From Bradyrhizobium cajani (GTDB lineage Bacteria > Pseudomonadota > Alphaproteobacteria > Rhizobiales > Xanthobacteraceae): DNA of 64,000 bases. The translations under genes were made by a program, and so were the position numbers. Location of the stretch: assembly GCF_009759665.1 (NCBI RefSeq), contig NZ_WQNE01000021.1, positions 1-64,000 of the forward strand, read 5' to 3'. This document shows positions 1 through 10,122 of the stretch, piece after piece (positions within the stretch are counted from its first letter, which is position 1; the number at the start of each line of letters is the position of its first letter). The notes below the pieces were generated by a model. That model worked only from the letters and a program-made list of their open reading frames with translations, searched no databases and had not been told where the DNA came from.

Positions 1-2
1 GT

Positions 3-3000
3 CACTTCGGCATCGGGGGATTTGGCGCTGGCAACGGCGGCGTCTCCTTCGCCTATCGCGCTGACGGGTCTTACCAGGCAAAGATCGGCAATGTCGGTGG
101 CGGCGGGCTTGGTGCGGGCGGTGGCATCTTCGTCCAGGAGGGGGGCACGCTGATCCTCGAAAGCGGATCGCTGTCCGGCGGCTCCGTGGCGGGAGGGGCT
201 GCGGGCCCCATCCAGCCGGCTCATCAGGTGTACTCTATGCCCGGCGCCGGGCAGGGGCTCGGCAGCGGCATCTTCCTCCAGGGTAACGAAACGCTGACGT
301 TCGCGCCGGCCTCCGGTGCGACGGTGACGGTCGCCGACGTGATCGCCGACCAGGGTGGCAATGGCGGCCGCGGTGCGGTCGACATCAAGGGAACGGGCAT
401 CGTCGAGCTCGACGCTGCCAACACCTATTCGGGCGGAACGACGATCGAGGCTGGCGCCACGCTGCAACTCGGGGCCGCCGGCTCGCTGGGCACGGGCGCC
501 GTCACCAACAACGGCACGCTGCACCTCATCCACGCGACAACGGTGGCGAATGCCGTTGTCGACAACAACGACGTCCTCCTTGACGGGTCCGAGACCTATA
601 CTTTTGCCTCAGCCATCTCGGGATCGGGAACGATCACGTTCGGCAGCGGATGGACCACGCTGGCTTTCAACAGCGGTGCGCCCACGCCCGTTATTCGCGG
701 CTTCGGTGTCGGCGATGTGATCGACCTCAAGGCAGTGGCAGCGACCGGCGTCGGTTCGTATGTCAACGGCATACTCACGTTGACCGGTGCAGGCGGCGCC
801 GTCGTAGGAACGCTGAACTTCGATCCCGCGCAGGCGGATCTGGTCTCGACCGGCTTCCGGGTCGTGCCTGATGGCAACGGCGGCACTTACGTCGTGCTCA
901 ACGGCATCCAGACCGTTTTCGAAATCTCCACGTTCGCCGATTTCCAGGCCGCTCTGACGTCGATCAAGGATGGCGGCATCAATTCGGCCGCCAACACCGC
1001 CTATACGATCAACATTCACGCCAACCTGTCGGTGACCGCTTTCATCACCGCGATCGATATGGCTTCCGGCGATACCTTGACCATCCACGGCCTCGGACAC
1101 ACCATCGACGGCGCGGTGAACGGTGTTGCGACATATTCAGGACTGTATCTTCGTTCGGGCAGTCTCGCGGTGTCGGACCTGACCATCCAGAACACCATTC
1201 AGCGTGGCGGCGACGGCACCGGCGATCCTCATTCGAGGAACGGGGCCGGGGGCGGCGGTCTCGGCGCCGGCGGCGGCCTGTTCGTCGGCGCAGGCGCTTC
1301 GGCGATGCTCGACAATGTCAGCTTCACCGGCGACCGGGCCATCGGCGGCAACGGTGGCAGAGGCTACAACGCAGTCCCGCCCGTGGATACCGATATCGGC
1401 CGCGGTGGCTTGTTTGAAGGGCGCTACAACTACAACAATGGCTATGGCGGCTTCGGTACCGGCGGGAGAGGCAGCAACGGCTTTATTGGTTCAAGCAATG
1501 GCGGCTTCGGTGCTGGCGGCGGCGGCGGAGCCAGTTTTTTCAGCAACAACCCGTCTGGTTTTCACTCGTCTGGCCAGAACGGTGCCATCGGGGGCTATGG
1601 TGCTGGCACCGGCGGCAACGGGAATTGGCCCGGCAGCTTCGGCGCCGGCGGCGGTGGCGGTGCTGGTCTCGGCGGCGCCATCTTCGTCATGGCCGGTGGT
1701 TCGCTGTCCGTCAGCAACGGCAATCTTTCAGGCAACAACGCGATCGGCGGCGCCGGCGGTTTCGGCGGCAACAGCGGAAGCGCAGGCCAGGGCCTTGGTG
1801 GCGCGTTCTTCAACAATGGCAGCGAGATCGTCCTTGCGTCGTCCGCGGGCAAGACGCTCAACATCGGCGACTCCATCGCCGGCACCGGCATTCTGGACCT
1901 CACAGGCGCCGGCGACTTCGTTTTCTCGGGCGCGATCTCCGGCAGCCAGACCATCAATATCTCCGGCTCGGGCGACGTGACCCTGGCCGGTCCGATCACG
2001 GGCAGCGAGATCATCAACATCACCGGATCAGGCGATGTGACCGTGACCGGCTCGATCACGGGCAGCGAGATCATCAACGTCGCGGGATCCGGCAACGTGG
2101 TCCTGCAGGGCCCGATCACGGGCAACGAAACCATCAACTACACGGGAACGGGTTCGCTGACGCTGCCGGTTGCCCATGTTGCATCCGCCGGCGACCTCGT
2201 CACCGCGATCACCGACGTCAATATCGGGGGCAAGCTGTCGATCGCTCGCGTTCATACCCATGAGATCGATCTGACGGCGGACACTGCGCTGACCGCGGGA
2301 ATGCCGAAGTTCAACCTCGCCGCCGGCGACACGGTCACCATCAACACCGCGGGACATACGCTGGACGGCGCCGTCAACGGCGCCGGCGGCGGGTTCAGTT
2401 TCACGGCGACTGCGTCCGGCGGCGGTGCCGTGCTGCTCGGCAATGCAATTCCGACATTTGACGTCGCAAACCTGTCGGAGCTGGTGACGGCGTTCAACAC
2501 CATCAATGTCGGAGGCTTGTTCTCCTCCCCGAACATCAACTACGTCATCAATCTCGGGGGAGATGTCCCGCTTGGCAGCTTGTCGGCGGGAATGCTCAAC
2601 CTTGCCGCCGGCGATACGCTCACCATCAACACCGCCGGACACACGCTCAATGGCGCCGTCAACGGCAATGGTCCGGCTTTCACCTTTGCGACCGGCGCGT
2701 CCATGGGCACGCCGGCGTTCACCGGCCATCCCATCGCGACCTTCACCGTCGGCACGATTGCGGAATTCAATGCGGCGCTCGCGGCCATCAATCCCGGCGG
2801 CTTCTACTACGGCACGAACATCGACTACGAGATCGACCTGACCGCCGATCTGAAGCTGACCGGTAACATGGCGGCCCTTTTTCTTGCCGCCGGCGACACG
2901 CTCACCATCAAGGGCGGCGGCCACACGATCGACGGTTCGGTCAATGGCACGGCGACCTATTCCGGGTTCGATCTTGAATCCGGCAATCTGGTGCTCAGCC

Positions 3001-6000
3001 AGCTGACGATCGAAGGCACCCTTGCCCATGGTCACGACGGCGGGTCCGTTGCCCACGCCTATGCCGGCGCCGGCGGCGGTGGTCTCGGTGCGGGCGGTGG
3101 CCTCTTCATTGGTGCAGGTGCGTCCGCGACGCTCGACGGCGTGGCGTTCACCGGCAACTCTGCGATCGGTGGCTCCGGTGGCAATGGCGGCGCCGCCGGA
3201 GGCTACAATGGCTACGTCGGCGGCGGCGGGCCGGGGAGCCCTGTGAGTGGATTCGGCATCGGCGGCGCGGGCGGTTGGGGACGTCAGCCGGCCTTCTACG
3301 CGCACTCGCGAAGCAACGGTCTGGCCGGCTCATTTGGCGGCGGCGGTGGTGGCGGGGCCAGCGTTTACAGGGTTATCCCCCGTAGTCCACCTTTCTTCGG
3401 TGGCGACCTTTATGCAGGCCTCGGCGGCAGCGGCGGTTATGGCGCGGGCAGCGGCGGCGGCGGCGGGGTAAGGGTCCCGTCCGGTGGTGGCGGTGGCGGC
3501 GCCGGTCTTGGCGGCGGCGTTTTCGTTGCGTCCGGCGGATCACTGACGATCCAGAGTGGTTCGATCGGCGGCAATACCGTGGTCGGCGGTCTCGGCGGTG
3601 CATCGACAACCGCTGCGGGCGGAGACGGGCAGGGCATCGGTTCGGGCCTCTTCACGATCTCGCAGAACATTACGTTTGCGCCGCAGCTGGGCGACACGCT
3701 GACTGTCTCGGATGCGATCGCGGGTGCAGGCGTCGGCGTCGTCCATATCGCGGGAGCCGGCAACGTCACGCTGTCGGGCGCCATCACCGGCACGACGATC
3801 GACATCTCCAACACCGGCACGGTGTCGCTGACGGCGGGCGATCTCGTCAACGATTCCTTCTCGCTGTCGGGCTCGGCGCACTACACGCTGGCGAACAAGA
3901 TCACGGGCGGCGGCACCATCAGTGCCTCCGGAACGTCGGTGCTCACGATCACCGGCATGAACCTGTTGACTGGTGGCATGGTGCTGAGTGGCAACAGCAC
4001 CATCGATCTCACCTCGGTGAATTCGATCGGCAGCGGCATCATCACCTTCGTGCCCAATTCGGGCGCGACCCTGATCATCGAAGCCGGGGTGACGGTGTCC
4101 AACCAGATCAACGGCTTCAATCCGGGCGATACGATCAAGCTGGTCGGCTTTGCCGCAAATGCGACGGCAACGATGGGCGCGGGCAACGTCCTGACCGTTA
4201 CCGACGGGGTCCATTCGATCGACCTGCATCTCAATCCCGGTCTCAATTTCTCGCTGTTCACGTTCGACGTCACCGCCTATAGCGGCGGCGTGATGGTGAC
4301 GGATCGCGTGCCGTTCGCAATTACCGGCGTGGTCGGCCAGCCGGTCTACGGCAGCGGCGTCGAACTGCGCGGCACGGCCGCTCCGGGCACCACGGTCACG
4401 ATCATCGCCAATGGCGGCACGACCGTGCTCGGCACCGGCATTGTCGACGGCAACGGCAATTTCGATCTCATCACCTCGCCGCTCGCCGACGGCTTCTACA
4501 CCTTCCAGGCGGTTTCGCAGACGGGAACGTCGTCGCAGATCTCCGCCGGATTCGCGGTAACGGTCCTTCCGAGCGCACCGGTGATCACGACGCAGATTGG
4601 CCATCCGCTCAACGGCGACACCGTGGAGCTGAAGGGCACTGCGCTGCCCAACCAGACGATCAAGCTGTATCTCGACGGCAGCTCGACCGTGTTCGCGACC
4701 GGCGTCGCCGATGCCAACGGCAATTTCGACATCGTCACGCCGGCGCTGACCGACGGCATCCATACTATCCGGGCAACCGAGACCGACAGCCTGGGCCTGG
4801 TAAGCCCGCTGTCGGCCGGCTTCATCGTCAACGTCAATCCGACGGCACCCACGATCACCGCGCTGGTCAACAACCCCTTCAATGGCGGGCCGATCGAGGT
4901 GAAGGGCACGGGCGAACCCAACCACATCATCCAGATCTTTGCCGACGGTGGTACGACGGTGATCGGCACCGGCACCACAAATGCCAGCGGCCAGTTCGAC
5001 ATCGTGACCTCGGCGGGCCTGAGCAATGGGGTCCACACGCTGACGGCGGTCGCCTTGGTGTCGAACCTGCCAAGCACGGCATCGAACAGTTTCTCCGTCA
5101 CTGTCGTTCCGTCGGCGCCGGTTATCACCACGCTGGTCGGCCAGCCCGACAATGACGGCACCATCGAGGTCAAGGGCACGGGCCAGCCGAACCAGACCGT
5201 CACACTCTATGCCGATGGTGGCGCGACGTCGGTCGGCACCGGTGTCATCGACGCTACCGGACACTTCGACATCACGACGACGCTGACCTTTCCCGACGGC
5301 GTCCATCGCCTGACCGCGACGGCGACCGATGCCGCGAACCTCGTCAGCCCGGTGTCGTCGCAATTCACCGTCAACGTGATCCCGGACACGCCGGTCATCT
5401 CGGCGGTGCTTCCCGTTTCCGGCACCTCGCAGCGCATCGAGGTGCAGGGCACCGGCGAGGTCGGCGAGACCATCAAGCTGTTCGCCGACGGCAGTACGAC
5501 CGTGCTGGCCACCGGCGTGGTCGACGCGACAGGTCATTTCGACATCTTCGCCGATATTCTCGGCGGCGCGCACACCATCCGCGCCACCGAAACCAACGCC
5601 GCCAACCTGGTCAGCGTGATCTCCTCCGGCGTGTCGGTCAATGTCACGCCCAACGCGCCGGCCATTACCGCGCTGGTCGGCCAGCCCATCAACGGCACCA
5701 CCGTGACCGTGAAGGGAACCGCCCAGCACGTCGGCGGCACCATCACGCTTTACGCCGATGGCGGCATGACAGCGGTCGGCACCGGCACGGTCGCCGCCAA
5801 CGGCACGTTCTCGATCACGACCACCGTGACGTTCGCAGACGCCGTGCACATTTTCACCGCGACGGAGACGGACGACGGCATCGCCAGCGCCCTGTCGCCG
5901 GCATTCACCGTCAACGTCAACCCGATCGCGCCGACGATCACGGCGCAGATCGGAACAACAGTGGAGGGCGGGGCGCTCGAGTTCGTCGGCACGGGCGAAG

Positions 6001-8867
6001 TCGGCAACATCGTGACGATCACCCTCAGCGGCGTCACCATCGGTTCCGGAATCGTCGATGCCACCGGGCATTTCGACATCACGACTATTTCCGGCCTGAA
6101 CCCCGGCGTCCAGGCCGTGTCGGTGACAGAGACCAATGCGGCTCATCTCACCAGCAGCGCATCGGGCTTCGTGGCCACGGTTGCGCCGGTCGCGCCGGTC
6201 ATCACATCGGTGGTTTCGGTCGATGATCCCGGTGGACGCGTCGAGGCCTTCGGCACCGGCAAGGCCGGCGACATCATCACGCTGTATGCGGATGGCGGCA
6301 CGACTGCGATCGGCTCCGGCACGGTGGACCAGACCGGCCATTTCGCTATCTATTCGACCAACGGCCTCGCGCTCGGCGACGGCGCTCACACGATCACGGC
6401 GACACAAACGCTGGTGAACGGCGCGGGCTCGGCGACCAGCGCCGCATCGACGGCCTCCAATGTGAACGTTGCGACGACCGCCACCAGCTTCACGATCACC
6501 TCGGCGGCAGATCTCGCCGCCGACATCGCGGCGATCGACCTGACCGGCGCCTATTCACACGCCAACACGCACTACACGTTCAACATCGTCGGCGACCTCG
6601 TCCTGAGCACGCAGCTCGCGGCGTTCAATCTCGCATCGGGCGATACGCTGACCATCCACGGCAACGGCCACACGCTCGACGCCCACGGACTTCCCGGCCT
6701 GTTCGTCTATTCCGGCACGATCGACATCGACAATCTCAGCGTCATCAATGCGGTTGCCAAAGGTGGCGACTCCACCAGCGGCGGCGGCGGCGGCGCGGGA
6801 CTTGGCGGCGGCCTCTTCATCGCCTCCGGCGGCGCGGTCACCCTCGACAATGTCAGCTTTGCACTCGATCGGGCGGTCGGCGGCAACGGAAGCTATTTCA
6901 ACGGCTATTCCGCCAGCGGCGGCGGCGGCATGGGCGGCGCTGGCAATATCAATGGCGGCGGCGGCGTCGGCCTTGCTGCGTCGGGCGGGTCCTATTTTGG
7001 TTACGCACCCGGTCGCGGCATCGTTATCGGCGCGGCGGCCGGTGGCGGTGCTGGAGGTGCCGATGGTGGCGGCGGCGTCACTGGCACCAGTGCGTCTGGC
7101 GGCGGTCGCTACGGCTATGCCGGCGGCGCCGGTGGCGGCATCGGTGGCAGCGTGGGTACTGCCACGTCGGGCGGCGCGGGCGGTTTTGGCGGCGGCGGCG
7201 GCGGCGGTGTCGCCAACCCTGTGGATTTCACGGGCAGCGCCGGAGGTGCCGGCGGGTTCGGCGGTGGTGGCGGCGCTGGGCTGCGGGGCGCGGGCGGCAC
7301 CGGCGGGTTCGGCGGTGGCGGTGGCGGTGGTGCCGGCTACTTGGGCTACGCGAACGGCGCCGGCGGTTTCGGCGGCGGGCAAGGCAACAATCAGGCGGGC
7401 GGCGGCGGCCTCGGTGCCGGCGGTGCGATCTTCGTCCAGGAAGGCGGCTCGCTGACCTTCGGGGGCAGCGGTGGCACCCATGACAACAGCGTCGCCGGTG
7501 GTTCGGGCTCGAATGTCGGCCACAATTCCGGATCGGGCCTCGGCAGCGGCATCTTCCTCCAGGGCAACCAGACCATCACCTTCGCCCCCGACGCGGCGCA
7601 CATCATCTCGATCAGCGACGTGATCGCCGACATGACCGGCTCGCACGACGCCAGCGGCCAGACCGGAGCGGGACATCTGGTGCTCGATGGCGAGGGAACA
7701 CTGGTGCTGGGAACGGCGAACACGTTCACAGGCGGCATCACGATCGAGAACGGCACGCTCGACCTCACCGCGAGCGGCGCGGCCGGCTCTGGCGCGATCG
7801 ACTTCTCGGCGGCGGGCCATGCCGCGCTGGAATTCAGAGCCGCGAACGCGCCTGTCAACGCGATCGAGCATTTCGGCACGCGCGACCAGATCATCGTCGA
7901 CGGCTTCCACGCCACGAGCGAAACGTTCGTTGATGGCGTTCTGGTTCTGAGCGGCGCAAGCGGATCGGTCAGCCTTACGGTGAGCGGCGATGACATCGCC
8001 TCGCTGTCGGACTTCCATTTCGCCTACGACTCTGCGGCCAACACCACGATCATTACGGCGGGGCCGGATCGATCGGGCAACGACGTGATCCATTACGGCG
8101 CCGGCGCGCATAGTCTCACCGGCGGGACGGGCGACGATGTGTTCTTCTTCCGCGGCAGCGATCTTGCCGCGGGCGTCACCGACAAGATAACCGACTTCTC
8201 CTGGGCAACCGCCAGCAACGAGCACGACCGCATCCATATCGAAGGCGTCGATCCCAATACGGTGTCGGTCTCGACCGTCAATGGCGGCCACGACACCGAC
8301 ATCGCGATTTCCGTCGCCGGCGGAACGGCGCACATTCTGCTACAGGGCGTTGGTTCGGGGGCGCTGCAGATCGAATTCCAGAACACGACGCCGACGGATG
8401 ATGCGCATTTGAACACGCTGCTGACGCCGTCGACGGTGAACGAGACGGTTGCAAGTTTCTATCTCGGCGCCAATCCGCCTTACGCCAAGTCTCTGGTCAG
8501 CCATGCTGCCGATGGCTCGGTCGTCGCGCAGGATGTCACCAACAATGATGGATCGCACACGGTCACGGTGCAGGGGGACAACGCCGCGCTGACGGCGTCA
8601 GCGGCGAACGATACGTTCGTGTTCCAGTTCAATTCGCAGGTGGCGGCCACGGCTACCATCGGTAATTTCGACGTGGCGCATGACGTTCTGCAGCTCAGCC
8701 AGTCCGTCTACGCCGACGCGGCGGCAGCGCTGGCGGCGATCGCCGCCGATCCCCACAATGCCGGAAACCCGGCCGACACCACCATCGCGCTCGACGCCCT
8801 TCACTCGGTCACGCTGTATGGTGTCAACCCGAACCTGCTGCAGCAGCGGGATTTTCTGGTAGTCTAG
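3..8867 (+). CDS. Giant repetitive RTX-like adhesin, 5' end outside window
   Basis: The reading frame is open at the left edge, so the N-terminus is missing; at least 2954 residues are visible. It alternates several blocks. Glycine-rich blocks with beta-helix-like segments lie at about 3-190, 1237-1800, 3060-3650 and 6774-7540. Autotransporter-associated beta-strand-like repeats lie near 387-500 and 7680-7800. Five copies of a module with the core GDTLTIxGxGHT are spread over 900-6780. Four 60-bp tandem repeats occupy 1921-2160, and eight Ig-like repeats of about 90 residues run from 4310 to 6480. Near 8090-8160 is one RTX-like motif, GGTGDDVFFF. The C-terminus ends in hydrophobic DFLVV, as in many type I secretion substrates; no autotransporter barrel is present. 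The likely role is a surface or secreted adhesin for attachment or biofilm. Exact ligand and exporter are unknown, and no type I exporter genes are in the window. Confidence 0.85.
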   Translation, partial: HFGIGGFGAGNGGVSFAYRADGSYQAKIGNVGGGGLGAGGGIFVQEGGTLILESGSLSGGSVAGGAAGPIQPAHQVYSMPGAGQGLGSGIFLQGNETLTFAPASGATVTVADVIADQGGNGGRGAVDIKGTGIVELDAANTYSGGTTIEAGATLQLGAAGSLGTGAVTNNGTLHLIHATTVANAVVDNNDVLLDGSETYTFASAISGSGTITFGSGWTTLAFNSGAPTPVIRGFGVGDVIDLKAVAATGVGSYVNGILTLTGAGGAVVGTLNFDPAQADLVSTGFRVVPDGNGGTYVVLNGIQTVFEISTFADFQAALTSIKDGGINSAANTAYTINIHANLSVTAFITAIDMASGDTLTIHGLGHTIDGAVNGVATYSGLYLRSGSLAVSDLTIQNTIQRGGDGTGDPHSRNGAGGGGLGAGGGLFVGAGASAMLDNVSFTGDRAIGGNGGRGYNAVPPVDTDIGRGGLFEGRYNYNNGYGGFGTGGRGSNGFIGSSNGGFGAGGGGGASFFSNNPSGFHSSGQNGAIGGYGAGTGGNGNWPGSFGAGGGGGAGLGGAIFVMAGGSLSVSNGNLSGNNAIGGAGGFGGNSGSAGQGLGGAFFNNGSEIVLASSAGKTLNIGDSIAGTGILDLTGAGDFVFSGAISGSQTINISGSGDVTLAGPITGSEIINITGSGDVTVTGSITGSEIINVAGSGNVVLQGPITGNETINYTGTGSLTLPVAHVASAGDLVTAITDVNIGGKLSIARVHTHEIDLTADTALTAGMPKFNLAAGDTVTINTAGHTLDGAVNGAGGGFSFTATASGGGAVLLGNAIPTFDVANLSELVTAFNTINVGGLFSSPNINYVINLGGDVPLGSLSAGMLNLAAGDTLTINTAGHTLNGAVNGNGPAFTFATGASMGTPAFTGHPIATFTVGTIAEFNAALAAINPGGFYYGTNIDYEIDLTADLKLTGNMAALFLAAGDTLTIKGGGHTIDGSVNGTATYSGFDLESGNLVLSQLTIEGTLAHGHDGGSVAHAYAGAGGGGLGAGGGLFIGAGASATLDGVAFTGNSAIGGSGGNGGAAGGYNGYVGGGGPGSPVSGFGIGGAGGWGRQPAFYAHSRSNGLAGSFGGGGGGGASVYRVIPRSPPFFGGDLYAGLGGSGGYGAGSGGGGGVRVPSGGGGGGAGLGGGVFVASGGSLTIQSGSIGGNTVVGGLGGASTTAAGGDGQGIGSGLFTISQNITFAPQLGDTLTVSDAIAGAGVGVVHIAGAGNVTLSGAITGTTIDISNTGTVSLTAGDLVNDSFSLSGSAHYTLANKITGGGTISASGTSVLTITGMNLLTGGMVLSGNSTIDLTSVNSIGSGIITFVPNSGATLIIEAGVTVSNQINGFNPGDTIKLVGFAANATATMGAGNVLTVTDGVHSIDLHLNPGLNFSLFTFDVTAYSGGVMVTDRVPFAITGVVGQPVYGSGVELRGTAAPGTTVTIIANGGTTVLGTGIVDGNGNFDLITSPLADGFYTFQAVSQTGTSSQISAGFAVTVLPSAPVITTQIGHPLNGDTVELKGTALPNQTIKLYLDGSSTVFATGVADANGNFDIVTPALTDGIHTIRATETDSLGLVSPLSAGFIVNVNPTAPTITALVNNPFNGGPIEVKGTGEPNHIIQIFADGGTTVIGTGTTNASGQFDIVTSAGLSNGVHTLTAVALVSNLPSTASNSFSVTVVPSAPVITTLVGQPDNDGTIEVKGTGQPNQTVTLYADGGATSVGTGVIDATGHFDITTTLTFPDGVHRLTATATDAANLVSPVSSQFTVNVIPDTPVISAVLPVSGTSQRIEVQGTGEVGETIKLFADGSTTVLATGVVDATGHFDIFADILGGAHTIRATETNAANLVSVISSGVSVNVTPNAPAITALVGQPINGTTVTVKGTAQHVGGTITLYADGGMTAVGTGTVAANGTFSITTTVTFADAVHIFTATETDDGIASALSPAFTVNVNPIAPTITAQIGTTVEGGALEFVGTGEVGNIVTITLSGVTIGSGIVDATGHFDITTISGLNPGVQAVSVTETNAAHLTSSASGFVATVAPVAPVITSVVSVDDPGGRVEAFGTGKAGDIITLYADGGTTAIGSGTVDQTGHFAIYSTNGLALGDGAHTITATQTLVNGAGSATSAASTASNVNVATTATSFTITSAADLAADIAAIDLTGAYSHANTHYTFNIVGDLVLSTQLAAFNLASGDTLTIHGNGHTLDAHGLPGLFVYSGTIDIDNLSVINAVAKGGDSTSGGGGGAGLGGGLFIASGGAVTLDNVSFALDRAVGGNGSYFNGYSASGGGGMGGAGNINGGGGVGLAASGGSYFGYAPGRGIVIGAAAGGGAGGADGGGGVTGTSASGGGRYGYAGGAGGGIGGSVGTATSGGAGGFGGGGGGGVANPVDFTGSAGGAGGFGGGGGAGLRGAGGTGGFGGGGGGGAGYLGYANGAGGFGGGQGNNQAGGGGLGAGGAIFVQEGGSLTFGGSGGTHDNSVAGGSGSNVGHNSGSGLGSGIFLQGNQTITFAPDAAHIISISDVIADMTGSHDASGQTGAGHLVLDGEGTLVLGTANTFTGGITIENGTLDLTASGAAGSGAIDFSAAGHAALEFRAANAPVNAIEHFGTRDQIIVDGFHATSETFVDGVLVLSGASGSVSLTVSGDDIASLSDFHFAYDSAANTTIITAGPDRSGNDVIHYGAGAHSLTGGTGDDVFFFRGSDLAAGVTDKITDFSWATASNEHDRIHIEGVDPNTVSVSTVNGGHDTDIAISVAGGTAHILLQGVGSGALQIEFQNTTPTDDAHLNTLLTPSTVNETVASFYLGANPPYAKSLVSHAADGSVVAQDVTNNDGSHTVTVQGDNAALTASAANDTFVFQFNSQVAATATIGNFDVAHDVLQLSQSVYADAAAALAAIAADPHNAGNPADTTIALDALHSVTLYGVNPNLLQQRDFLVV
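1921..2160 (+). repeat. Four tandem 60-bp repeats inside the adhesin
   Basis: Four consecutive 60-base units encode 20-residue repeats of the type G-(S/N)-E-x-I-N-x-x-G-(S/T)-G-(D/N)-V-x-x-x-G-x-I-T. Phasing is exact, with each unit starting at the same offset. Such short repeats usually form successive rungs of a beta-solenoid. Confidence 0.85.
4310..6480 (+). repeat. Eight tandem Ig-like repeats inside the adhesin
   Basis: Eight diverged repeats of about 90 residues (270 bp) each begin with an APxIT-like motif. They share a core of the form (V/L)xGTGxxxxxIxLxADG followed by DATGHFDI and a HTxxATET-like strand. This pattern fits bacterial Ig-like domains found as extended stalks in large adhesins. 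Confidence 0.8.
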
Positions 8868-8897
8868 TCACGATTCCCCGGTCAGGTTTGCAGGATC

Positions 8898-9713
8898 ATG
8901 CAAGGCGATATTCACTTCATTTCCGGACTTCCGCGTGCGGGCTCGACGCTGCTGTCGGCCATTTTGCGGCAGAACCCGCGCTTTCGCGCCGGGATGACCG
9001 GGCCGGTCGGCTCGCTGGTCGACGGCATGCTGCGCAACATGAGCATGAGCAACGAGACCGCGATCTTCATCACCGACCAGCAGCGCCGGGACCTCATCAA
9101 GGCGATCTTCTCGACCTACTACGCCGACCTGCCGAAAGCGCATGTGGTGTTCGACACCAACCGCAATTGGTGCGCGCGGCTGCCGCTGATCACCGAGCTG
9201 TTCCCACGCGCCAAGGTGATCTGCTGCGTACGCCACATTCCCTGGATCCTGGATTCGGTCGAGCGGCTCATCCGAAAGAACAAGTATCAGCCGTCGGGCA
9301 TCTTCAACTTCGAGCCGGGTGGCACGGTGTATTCGCGCGTCGAAGGGTTGGCCGCTCCCAACGGCATGGTTGGCTTTGCCTGGAATGCGCTGCGCGAAGC
9401 GTTTTGCGGTGAGCAGTCCGCCTGCCTGCTGGCGTTGACCTATGAGACGCTGACGACCCAGCCGGAGCGGGCGATCGCGGCCGTTTACGAGTTCATCGGC
9501 GAGAAGCCGTTCGCCCATGATTTCCAGAACATCGAGTTCGATGCCGAGGAATTCGACCGCAGGATTGGTACGCCGGGTCTCCACAGGGTCGGCAAACGTG
9601 TGGAATCCCCGGGTCGTAAAACCGTGCTGCCGGGCGATCTCTGGCGCAAGTACGAGAACGATGCTTTCTGGGGCGACCCCGCCCGCAACCCGAACCAGGT
9701 GAGGGTGATCTAG
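8898..9713 (+). CDS. Sulfotransferase family protein
   Basis: This 271-residue protein opens with FISGLPRAGSTLL (residues 7-19), the motif that binds the 5'-phosphosulfate of PAPS in sulfotransferases. A second conserved stretch, RHIPWILDSVERLIR, lies near residues 113-127 and resembles the 3'-phosphate-binding region. No signal peptide or membrane helix is seen, so it should act in the cytoplasm, transferring sulfate from PAPS to a hydroxyl or amine of an unknown acceptor. It starts 30 bp after the adhesin stop codon on the same strand, with a GCAGG-like ribosome site, so the two are probably co-transcribed. Modification of the adhesin or of a surface glycan is a reasonable guess but is not shown. 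Confidence 0.8.
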   Translation: MQGDIHFISGLPRAGSTLLSAILRQNPRFRAGMTGPVGSLVDGMLRNMSMSNETAIFITDQQRRDLIKAIFSTYYADLPKAHVVFDTNRNWCARLPLITELFPRAKVICCVRHIPWILDSVERLIRKNKYQPSGIFNFEPGGTVYSRVEGLAAPNGMVGFAWNALREAFCGEQSACLLALTYETLTTQPERAIAAVYEFIGEKPFAHDFQNIEFDAEEFDRRIGTPGLHRVGKRVESPGRKTVLPGDLWRKYENDAFWGDPARNPNQVRVI

Positions 9714-10122
9714 GGCAGGGTACGAACACCTCGAATTCGGTTTCTGTATCGAGATTTTCTTGCTGACCGCCGAAGCCTCGCTCGAGAGGTGCGAGGTGAA
9801 CCCGCAACGACACCAGCGCCTGTTTTCGATCCGGCGTCGCCGAGCATCGGGTCGCGCGGCCCATTGCAAGCCTTGTCCAATGTGAGCGGGCTGCTTACTC
9901 TCTGTTGATGTGTTGGACCATCCGTGCCGCCCGCGCGGGATGAGGCTTGTTCTGATTGCGGTATTTGTGATCGGTGTTGCTCTCTCTTGATGGCCGCGAT
10001 TCGCAAACCGATTGCCCGGAGGCGCGATCTTGAGGATGTTGCGAACGGCTAGATGGTGCGGGTAAGTCGCAAGCAGAGGTACGTATACGACGCGAGCGCT
10101 GATCGCCCGTTCGGCGTCTGGC
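9714..10122. other. 409-bp gap between convergent genes; no gene recognised
   Basis: This stretch separates the rightward sulfotransferase gene from the end of the leftward rhaK. Short open frames exist on both strands but none has a convincing ribosome site, recognisable motif or neighbour-like codon use. No clear intrinsic terminator with a T-tract was found. It may hold decayed coding sequence, but none could be identified. Confidence 0.5.

Noticed and set aside
3540..6407. Very long minus-strand open frame (955 residues) opposite the adhesin
   Set aside because: It mirrors the repetitive GC-rich adhesin, has low-complexity R/D/G-rich composition, shows no domain and has no ribosome site; it is a shadow.
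1237..7540. GC-rich repeats that could suggest CRISPR or satellite DNA
   Set aside because: They are in-frame protein repeats of unequal length without unique spacers.
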